This document shows, in pieces, positions 31,442 through 36,620 of a stretch of 36,620 bases of DNA. This DNA comes from Gallionella sp. (GTDB lineage Bacteria > Pseudomonadota > Gammaproteobacteria > Burkholderiales > Gallionellaceae). The position numbers and the translations under genes were made by a program. Below the pieces are notes generated by a model. That model worked only from the letters and a program-made list of their open reading frames with translations, did not search any database and was not told the DNA's origin. Position 1 is the first letter of the stretch, and every line of letters starts with the position of its first letter. The stretch spans positions 1 to 36,620 of the forward strand of contig JAUSLX010000168.1 of the NCBI GenBank assembly GCA_030645775.1, in the 5' to 3' direction.

Positions 31442-31729
31442 TCAGGCGGACTCCAGCTCGATTCTGAATTTTTTGCCCAGTACGGAGGCTGCACTGGACA
31501 GGGTGGTGAGGGTCAGGCTGGTATCTGTCGCGTCGAGCAGACGGTTGAGTGACGCACGACTGGTATGCATCTTCTTGGCCATTGTGGTTTTGGTGAGGTT
31601 TTGCGCTTTCATTTCTTGGCCTATCTGCCAGGCGATTACACGCTTGACGGCCACCGCTGTTGCTTCGTCCAGTAAGGCTTCTTCACCCAAAAAGTCATCG
31701 AAGCTGCTGCCGATATTTTTTGCTTTCAT
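31442..31729 (-). CDS. higA: HigA-like XRE-family antitoxin
   Basis: A 95-residue helix-turn-helix protein, LDEATAVAVKRVIAWQIGQE, then KAQNLTKTTMAKKMHTSRAS and LNRLLDATDTSLTLTTLSSA. This is the XRE/Cro-type DNA-binding fold of HigA-like antitoxins that follow a Gp49-type toxin. Its start (31729) shares bases with the toxin stop, so translation is coupled. It should bind and inhibit the toxin and repress the operon promoter upstream of 32058. It is second in the operon, the toxin-first order typical of higBA. Confidence 0.88.
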   Translation of the reverse strand: MKAKNIGSSFDDFLGEEALLDEATAVAVKRVIAWQIGQEMKAQNLTKTTMAKKMHTSRASLNRLLDATDTSLTLTTLSSAASVLGKKFRIELESA

Positions 31730-32058
31730 TATTCACTCCTCATTCTGTCTGTTGCCAATTTCAGATCGGGTTGCGGCGTTGTTTGAGATTTTTTGATAAA
31801 GCCGTGCAGTAAAACGATCATGCTGTTTGATACCGTAAACAGCACGCGCGCAATACGGTTTTCCAAATGGATGCGCACCTCCCAAAGGTCTTTGTCCATT
31901 TTGCGTACCAGGGGCATACCCAGTGGCCAGCCAAACTGCACGGTCTTGATGTCTGCACCTATCATTTTTCGGTCGCTGGCAGACAGCTCGCGTAACCAGT
32001 CGCGCACAGGTTCTGTGCCGCCATCGGTCTTGAAGAATCTGACTTCGAGTTTGTGCAT
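31729..32058 (-). CDS. higB: HigB-like (Gp49 family) toxin
   Basis: A 109-residue toxin of the phage-derived Gp49/HigB group within the RelE superfamily: VRFFKTDGGTEPVRDWLREL, then LRELSASDRKMIGADIKTVQ, WPLGMPLVRKMDKDLWEVRI, and IVLLHGFIKKSQTTPQPDLK. The LWEVR and LLHGFIKK motifs are diagnostic. Family members cleave mRNA on the ribosome. It is first in the operon, with the antitoxin at 31442-31729. The upstream region (32059-32100) has a TACCATTATTGATACA stretch that could hold the promoter. Confidence 0.9.
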   Translation of the reverse strand: MHKLEVRFFKTDGGTEPVRDWLRELSASDRKMIGADIKTVQFGWPLGMPLVRKMDKDLWEVRIHLENRIARVLFTVSNSMIVLLHGFIKKSQTTPQPDLKLATDRMRSE

Positions 32059-32424
32059 TTGCGAAATGTATCAATAATGGTACGCGCAAGCAAGCTTCTT
32101 TGAGTTTATTTGTAGTGGTATTGGATAGCGTGCTTTGTTCACGGTGATGTTATGGAATGTGAATTGTTTTCAGTTTGATGCCGAACTGCCAAGTGGGTAC
32201 TGACAAGCATTTCGTCCAATTTTTGTAGCACTCCTGCCACAGAATAATATTCACCTGTTTTCCGCGCCTCATCGCGTGCAGCTAATCCATACGACAAAAA
32301 TTCCTGCTGTTGTAGGCTTGTCATTTTCAGGCAGCTTCCTCAAATGGCATTTTTCATTCGGGGAAAACCAATACGGCAGGGTGGCAGCGGAGCGCGGGTG
32401 CCTGGCTACGTTGGGCAATAATGT
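32059..32424. other. Spacer between higBA and ccdAB with a small minus-strand frame
   Basis: The only coding-like content is a 61-codon minus-strand frame at 32139-32324: LQQQEFLSYGLAARDEARKT, then GEYYSVAGVLQKLDEML. Its first 40 residues resemble small antitoxin-like proteins paired with RelE/ParE toxins, while the last 20 residues do not. It may be the decayed remnant of another TA pair. The rest holds the ccdAB upstream region. Confidence 0.45.
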
Positions 32425-32458
32425 TGTTATACTATGCGCATATCAAGACAATATAACA
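32425..32458 (+). promoter_or_regulatory. Palindromic operator region of ccdAB
   Basis: TGTTATA (32425-32431) and TATAACA (32452-32458) are an inverted repeat around a perfect 10-bp palindrome TATGCGCATA (32433-32442). A TATACT -10-like element (32428-32433) overlaps the left arm, but no clear -35 box is seen. CcdA antitoxins repress their operon at such sites. The ccdA ATG lies 11 bases after the right arm. Confidence 0.6.
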
Positions 32459-32469
32459 GGAAGACTGCC

Positions 32470-32709
32470 ATGTCCATCAGTGTAGCGTCCCCAAAAAAAG
32501 CCACCAATATAACCCTCTCCGCCGATGTGTTGAGTGAGGCGAAGGCTTTGGGCATCAACATTTCTCAGGCGTGTGACCAGTTTTTGCGGGGCTTGATCAC
32601 GCAGGAGCAGGAACGACGTTGGCTGGCTGATAACGCCGAATTCATTGCGGCCTACAATGCCGGCGTGGAGCGCGATGGGTTGCCGCTGGATGCGTGGAGG
32701 AGCTTCTGA
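32470..32709 (+). CDS. ccdA: CcdA-type antitoxin
   Basis: A 79-residue antitoxin: KKATNITLSADVLSEAKALG, then INISQACDQFLRGLITQEQE and WLADNAEFIAAYNAGVERDG. The N-terminal half is the ribbon-helix-helix DNA-binding domain, and the C-terminal tail (RRWLADNAEFIAAYN) is the CcdB-binding segment typical of CcdA. The ATG at 32470 is chosen because the family starts just before the KKATNITLSADVL strand; the upstream frame to 32434 lies in the operator. It ends one base before the toxin start. Confidence 0.92.
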   Translation: MSISVASPKKATNITLSADVLSEAKALGINISQACDQFLRGLITQEQERRWLADNAEFIAAYNAGVERDGLPLDAWRSF

Positions 32710-32710
32710 C

Positions 32711-33028
32711 ATGGCGCGCTTCGAGGTCTTTCGCAACAGTGGATCCCATGCCGATGACGTTCCTTACTTGCTGGATGTGCAAAGCGATTTGCTGCATGGC
32801 CTGGAGACGCGGGTTGTTATTCCCCTGCGCCGCTGTGACCGATTCCTCGTCAGTCGGATTCCGCAGCGCTTGACGCCGGTTTTCAATATTGAGGGTATCG
32901 CCTGTATGCTGGAAACGCCCAAACTGGCCGCCGTGCCGCAACGGTTGCTCAAACAAACGGTGTGCTCGCTGTCCGCCGAACAGTCCGTGATAACAGGCGC
33001 GCTTGATTTTCTGTTTCAGGGGTTTTGA
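32711..33028 (+). CDS. ccdB: CcdB-type gyrase-poisoning toxin
   Basis: A 105-residue toxin of the CcdB/MazF fold: MARFEVFRNSGSHADDVPYL, then LLDVQSDLLHGLETRVVIPL, FNIEGIACMLETPKLAAVPQ, and IGALD-like ITGALDFLFQGF at the end. CcdB traps DNA gyrase on DNA. The C-terminal residues of F-plasmid CcdB (WGI) contact gyrase, and here the end is FLFQGF, as in many chromosomal homologues. It follows ccdA by one base. It is probably functional, since all family blocks are present. Confidence 0.93.
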   Translation: MARFEVFRNSGSHADDVPYLLDVQSDLLHGLETRVVIPLRRCDRFLVSRIPQRLTPVFNIEGIACMLETPKLAAVPQRLLKQTVCSLSAEQSVITGALDFLFQGF

Positions 33029-33188
33029 GTGGGACCTTGCGGATGCCAGGGGAACGCTGTTGTTCCGGGCGGGCGTGTTGCTCAAAACCTGTGAATACGA
33101 TAGTGTGCCGGTGGAATTTCCGGCATGAAGTCATATCTGCCGGATATTATTGTCCACGAATTTGTCACCATTGATTGAAAGCACTGCC

Positions 33189-34265
33189 ATGAAATATTTG
33201 AAGTCCGAGTTGCCCATTGCCATCGCGCTCATCCTGCTGGGATTGGGTTTTGCACTTGAACACAGCGCCGTGGAACAGGGCGGCGCGCTGCTGTGGGGGC
33301 TGTTGCTGGTGATACTCGCTGCGGTCATCGGCGTGGCGTTCCGCATCGCGCATCACGCAGAAGTGCTGGCGATACGCTTCGGCGAGCCTTATGGCACACT
33401 CATTCTGACAACCGCAGCGGTAGCGGTGGAGGTGGTGATTCTGATCGTGTTGTTGCAGGGTGCGCCGAATCCGACACTGGCGCGCGATACTGTGTTTGCC
33501 GCGATTATGTTCGACATCAACGGTATTCTCGGCTTGGCCGCCATCGTCGGCGGACTCATGCACGGCAGCGCCAAATACAATGTGGATTCGGCCAATTCCT
33601 TTGTCGCCATGCTGCTGGTCGCGATTGGCATCGGTATGTTCATCCCGGACTTCGTTCCCGATGAGCAATGGTTGGTTTATTCCGCTTTCTCGGTGTGTGT
33701 GATGGTGGTGATGTATATCGCTTTCCTGCGCTTGCAGACGGTCGAACATCGTAAATTCTTCGAATATTCGGCCGAAACCGAAGAAGAAGCGCACGATGAA
33801 GCGCATAGCCCGAATAGTCTGCATATCGCGATCATGCTGGGTGCGGTCGTGCTGGTCGGTCTGCTGTCGGAAGTGTTATCCGTGTTGCTGGATGCCGGGC
33901 TCACAGGCAGCAGCTTGCCCAAGTCTATCCCGGCGGTGCTGGTGGCGCTGATTTCCGCCAGCCCGGAGATACTCACGGCGCTCAAGGCGGCGCAGCAGAA
34001 CCGCATGCAGACCACCGTCAATATCGCGCTCGGCGCTTCGCTCGCCACCGTGCTGCTGACGTTGCCGGTGATCGAAGCCATCGCGTTGTTCAACGGCGAG
34101 CGTATCGAGATGGCCTTGACGCCGGTGCAGGGCGGCATGCTGTTGCTCACTTTCCTCGCCGTGATGAATAATCTGCACGACGGTGAAACCAACGCCATCG
34201 AAGGCATCAGTCACTTTGCCCTGTTTGCCGCGTTTATTGCGCTGGTGATGATGGGGGTGATTTAG
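33189..34265 (+). CDS. chaA: ChaA-like calcium/sodium-proton antiporter
   Basis: Inner-membrane cation/proton antiporter of the CaCA superfamily. The 358-residue protein (E. coli ChaA has 366) contains the two conserved alpha-repeat motifs, GEPYGTLILTTAAVAVEVVI near residue 64-83 and ALISASPEILTALKAAQQNR in the second half. Each carries the acidic ion-binding glutamate in a membrane helix. An acidic loop (EYSAETEEEAHDEAH, about 201-215) lies between the two halves, as in ChaA. The ATG at 33189 is preferred over a TTG at 33150 since it directly precedes the first helix region. It converges with murI, with only 7 bp between stops. Confidence 0.93.
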   Translation: MKYLKSELPIAIALILLGLGFALEHSAVEQGGALLWGLLLVILAAVIGVAFRIAHHAEVLAIRFGEPYGTLILTTAAVAVEVVILIVLLQGAPNPTLARDTVFAAIMFDINGILGLAAIVGGLMHGSAKYNVDSANSFVAMLLVAIGIGMFIPDFVPDEQWLVYSAFSVCVMVVMYIAFLRLQTVEHRKFFEYSAETEEEAHDEAHSPNSLHIAIMLGAVVLVGLLSEVLSVLLDAGLTGSSLPKSIPAVLVALISASPEILTALKAAQQNRMQTTVNIALGASLATVLLTLPVIEAIALFNGERIEMALTPVQGGMLLLTFLAVMNNLHDGETNAIEGISHFALFAAFIALVMMGVI

Positions 34266-34272
34266 CAGCCTG

Positions 34273-35082
34273 TCAGCCGTTTGCAAATGCGTGTGGCAAG
34301 GGTTGCGCGCTGATGTCTTCGCCCCACAATAGCGACATGATGCGAGAAGCTTGCGTTGTATCGCCGCTGGTAAAAAACAGTTCTGTAGGTCGGGTTTCAA
34401 CCCGACAGGTCGGATGATCGGGCAATTCGGTTAACAATCGGCTTTTCAAATGGCGCGCAACGGCGGCGCCGGTATCCACCAGCATGATGTCCTCGCCCAC
34501 CACTTCGCGAATCAGCGGGGCTAAAAATGGGTAATGGGTGCAGCCCAGGATCAGCGTATCTGCGCCGCGCTCCAGCAAGGGCGCAGTGTAACGTTCGACC
34601 AGTTCGCGGGTTCGGATGCTGTGCAGCTCGCCCAGTTCCACTTGTTCGACCAGTCCGGGACAACCCTGGGTGATGATCTTGACTGCTCCGGCATAGCGTT
34701 CCAGCAAGGCTGCGAAACGTGCGCTTTCCAGCGTGCCTGTGGTCGCCAGCACGCCGATCACGCCGCTTTTTGTCGCGGTGACGGCAGGCTTGACGGCAGG
34801 TTCCATGCCGATGATGGGACAGTTAAAATCACGGCGCAAGGTGGCCGCGGCGGCCGCGGTGGCGGTGTTGCAGGCGATAACGATGGCCTCCGCGCCTTGG
34901 GAAAGCAGGAAGTTGCTGAGGGCAATCGAGCGCTGCTCGATGTAGGACGCCGTTTTGTCGCCGTAGGGTACATGGCCGGAATCGGCAACATAGATCAGGT
35001 GCTCATTCGGCAGGGTCTGGCGGATGTGGTGCAGCACCGACAACCCGCCGACCCCGGAATCAAAAACGCCGATTGCTGTCAT
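34273..35082 (-). CDS. murI: Glutamate racemase
   Basis: Interconverts L- and D-glutamate to supply D-Glu for peptidoglycan. The 269-residue protein has the start IGVFDSGVGGLSVL (D8, S9), the first catalytic cysteine in ACNTATAAAA (C71), and the second in GCTHYPFL (C181, H183), so the two-base catalytic set is complete. Residues 224-233 (PTCRVETRPT) are encoded by a class B palindrome (34385-34413) inserted in frame near the C-terminus, after the substrate-site residues. Activity is likely retained. With mpl at 10888, it adds to the peptidoglycan functions in the window, although they are not linked. The gene upstream on the same strand is the ABC-F gene, 53 bp away. Confidence 0.95.
   Translation of the reverse strand: MTAIGVFDSGVGGLSVLHHIRQTLPNEHLIYVADSGHVPYGDKTASYIEQRSIALSNFLLSQGAEAIVIACNTATAAAAATLRRDFNCPIIGMEPAVKPAVTATKSGVIGVLATTGTLESARFAALLERYAGAVKIITQGCPGLVEQVELGELHSIRTRELVERYTAPLLERGADTLILGCTHYPFLAPLIREVVGEDIMLVDTGAAVARHLKSRLLTELPDHPTCRVETRPTELFFTSGDTTQASRIMSLLWGEDISAQPLPHAFANG
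34385..34413. repeat. Class B palindrome in frame within murI
   Basis: GTAGGTCGGGTTTCAACCCG followed by ACAGGTCGG: a hairpin with GTCGGGTTTCAACCCGAC at its core. It encodes PTCRVETRPT on the minus strand. The core is the same as the right half of the repeat after nirB (GTCGGGTTGAAACCCGAC, 22879-22896). Confidence 0.88.
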
Positions 35083-35091
35083 GCCTGAACA

Positions 35092-35132
35092 TCCCTCATC
35101 CCCAGCCCTTCTCCCGCCAGCGGGAGAAGGGA
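35092..35132. repeat. Class A repeat between the ABC-F gene and murI
   Basis: CTTCTCCCGCCAGCGGGAGAAG with the purine-rich tail (complement of CCCTCATCCCCAGCC). It occupies almost the whole 53-bp gap and forms an 11-bp stem right after the ABC-F stop, so it could act as a terminator-like or mRNA-stabilising hairpin. Confidence 0.85.
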
Positions 35133-35135
35133 GTG

Positions 35136-36620
35136 TTAAATCGACATACCCTGATCGCGCAGATATTCTTCATAGGTGCCGTGGTAGTCGGTGACGCCCT
35201 TGGCAGAAATTTCGATAATGCGCGTGGCTACCGATGACACGAATTCGCGGTCATGGCTGACGAAGATCACCGTGCCCTTGTATTCGAGCAGTGCGGTGTT
35301 GAGCGATTCGATGGATTCCATATCCATGTGGTTGGTCGGTTCGTCCATCAGCAGCACGTTGTTGCGTTGCAGCATCAGCTTGCCGAACAGCAGACGCCCC
35401 TTCTCACCGCCGGACAGCACGTTGACCGGCTTATGCGCATCGTCGCCGGAAAACAGCAGGCGTCCCAGTGTGGCGCGCACAGTCTGATCGTCGTCATTCG
35501 GGCCGCGCCAGTAGGTCATCCAGTCAGTCATGATCTTGCTATCTGCAAATTCGGACGAGCTATCCTGTGCGTAGTAGCCAACTTTTGCCTTGTCCGTCCA
35601 CTTGATGGCGCCGTAATCAGCTTGCAGATCGCCTGCCAGACAGCGCAGCAGCGTGGTTTTACCGATGCCGTTGGGGCCGATGATGGCGACCTTGTCACCC
35701 GCATCGATGCGGAAATTTACATTGGAGAGCAGCGGGCGATCAAAGCCCTTGGACAGATTCTCAACTTCCACGGCGGTGCGGTGCAGTTTTTCGCGTTCAT
35801 CGTATTCAAAACGGATGAAAGGGTATTGGCGGGTGGAAGGCTTGATGTCTTCGATCTTGATTTTGTCGATCTGGCGCGCGCGCGAGGTGGCCTGCTTGGC
35901 CTTGGAGGCATTGGCCGAGAAGCGTGCCACGAAGGCTTTGAGTTCGGCGACTTTTTCCTTGGCCTTGGTGTTGTCAGCAGATTGCTGTTCGCGCGCCTGG
36001 GTGGAGGCCAGCATGTAATCGTCGTAAGTACCCGGGTAGGTGGTGATCTTGCCGAAATCCAGATCGGACATGTGGGTGCATACGCTGTTCAGGAAATGGC
36101 GATCGTGCGAAATGATGACCATGGTGCAGGTGCGCGCATTGAGGATGTTTTCCAGCCAGCGGATGGTATTGATGTCCAGGTTGTTGGTCGGCTCGTCCAG
36201 CAGCAGGATGTCCGGGTTGGAGAACAGCGCCTGGGCCAGCAACACGCGCAGTTTGAAGCCGGGAGCGACCGCACTCATCGGGCCCTGATGCAACTCGATC
36301 GCGATGCCCAGTCCCAGCAGCAATTCGCCGGCACGCGCTTCGGCTGTATAACCGTCGTATTCGGCGAACTCGGCCTCCAGATCGGCGGCGCGCATGTAAT
36401 CTTCTTCGCTGGCATCCGGGTTTGCGTAGATACCATCGCGTTCCGACATCACCGCCCACATCTCGTCATGCCCCATCATCACGACATCCAGCACGCGATT
36501 GTCTTCATAGGCAAACTGATCCTGGCGCAACTTGCCCAGTCGCTCGGTCTTGTCCAGCATGACCTCGCCTGAAGTCTGCTCCAGATCGCGGCCCAGAATT
36601 TTCATGAAGGTGGATTTGCC
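35136..36620 (-). CDS. ABC-F ATPase (YbiT type), N-terminus outside the window
   Basis: Cytoplasmic ABC-F protein with two ATPase domains, of the kind that acts on ribosomes as a translation factor. The frame stays open to the right edge, reading [20 protein letters not shown], the end of the first Walker A motif, so about 35-40 N-terminal residues are missing. Domain 1 has a non-standard signature VAPGFKLR and [12 protein letters not shown]. The linker is charged ([20 protein letters not shown]). Domain 2 has [20 protein letters not shown] and [11 protein letters not shown]. The VAPG signature and the NHMDME block match the YbiT group rather than EttA or Uup. It ends at TAA 35136, before a class A repeat and murI. 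Confidence 0.93.
   Translation of the reverse strand, partial: GKSTFMKILGRDLEQTSGEVMLDKTERLGKLRQDQFAYEDNRVLDVVMMGHDEMWAVMSERDGIYANPDASEEDYMRAADLEAEFAEYDGYTAEARAGELLLGLGIAIELHQGPMSAVAPGFKLRVLLAQALFSNPDILLLDEPTNNLDINTIRWLENILNARTCTMVIISHDRHFLNSVCTHMSDLDFGKITTYPGTYDDYMLASTQAREQQSADNTKAKEKVAELKAFVARFSANASKAKQATSRARQIDKIKIEDIKPSTRQYPFIRFEYDEREKLHRTAVEVENLSKGFDRPLLSNVNFRIDAGDKVAIIGPNGIGKTTLLRCLAGDLQADYGAIKWTDKAKVGYYAQDSSSEFADSKIMTDWMTYWRGPNDDDQTVRATLGRLLFSGDDAHKPVNVLSGGEKGRLLFGKLMLQRNNVLLMDEPTNHMDMESIESLNTALLEYKGTVIFVSHDREFVSSVATRIIEISAKGVTDYHGTYEEYLRDQGMSI

Noticed and set aside
35253-36572. 439-codon plus-strand frame antisense to the ABC-F gene
   Set aside because: The opposite strand encodes clear Walker motifs along its whole length. 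The plus-strand product has shadow-like composition and no start signal.

Overview
The window looks like a chromosomal segment of a betaproteobacterium. The nitrate assimilation set, the Mpl/MurI peptidoglycan genes and the 2-oxoacid:ferredoxin oxidoreductase followed by a GltD-like flavoprotein would fit a Nitrosomonadales/Gallionellaceae-type organism. That placement is inference from gene content and protein style; no rRNA or other taxonomic marker is present. Both ends cut through genes: metH lacks its N-terminus on the left and a YbiT-type ABC-F gene lacks its N-terminus on the right.

Layout: (1) 1-3151, metH. (2) 3180-4880, a toxin-antitoxin (TA) island with hicAB, an overlapping small gene, hicBA in the opposite gene order, and a damaged DUF2442 gene. 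(3) 4965-5420, exported FKBP prolyl isomerase. (4) 5481-10744, a translationally coupled 2-oxoacid:ferredoxin oxidoreductase operon (gamma, alpha, beta, then a flavin/NAD(P)/two-[4Fe-4S] protein), interrupted between alpha and beta by a StbD/RelE-type TA cassette flanked by a 92-bp duplication of the porB start. (5) 10744-12303, a DUF486 remnant and mpl. (6) 12636-26218, nitrate/nitrite assimilation: nrtA-nrtB-nrtCD; on the minus strand a formate/nitrite-family channel, a cyanase remnant and a PP2C-kinase fusion; then divergently nirB-nirD-nasA. (7) 26481-28342 minus, a Ser/Thr kinase and purU. (8) 28430-33028, a degraded defence/mobile region: a frameshifted Bro-N gene, the C-terminal part of a DpnII-type endonuclease, a DpnD-like gene, an IS30 transposase fragment, an HNH endonuclease, higBA and ccdAB. 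(9) 33189-36620, a ChaA-like antiporter, murI and the ABC-F gene.

Nitrate enters through NrtABCD, NasA reduces it to nitrite, and NirBD reduces nitrite to ammonium with NAD(P)H; the FNT channel moves nitrite. All three transcription units have a close match to a sigma-54 -24/-12 promoter (12636-12652 plus, 19954-19969 minus, 20333-20348 plus). Two NtrC-like sites lie 21 bp apart between the divergent nirC and nirB promoters. A strong intrinsic terminator sits in the nrtA leader, between promoter and start codon. Together these suggest nitrogen control through NtrC/sigma-54, with attenuation added for the transporter.

The most unusual feature is a set of short GC-rich palindromic repeats that have entered conserved genes. 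They sit in frame inside mpl (twice), nasA (three places plus the N-terminus) and murI. A copy breaks the Bro-N gene by frameshift, and another repeat class supplies the stop codon of nirB. One repeat encodes related peptides in nasA and the Bro-N gene. This resembles protein-coding palindromic elements such as those of Rickettsia.
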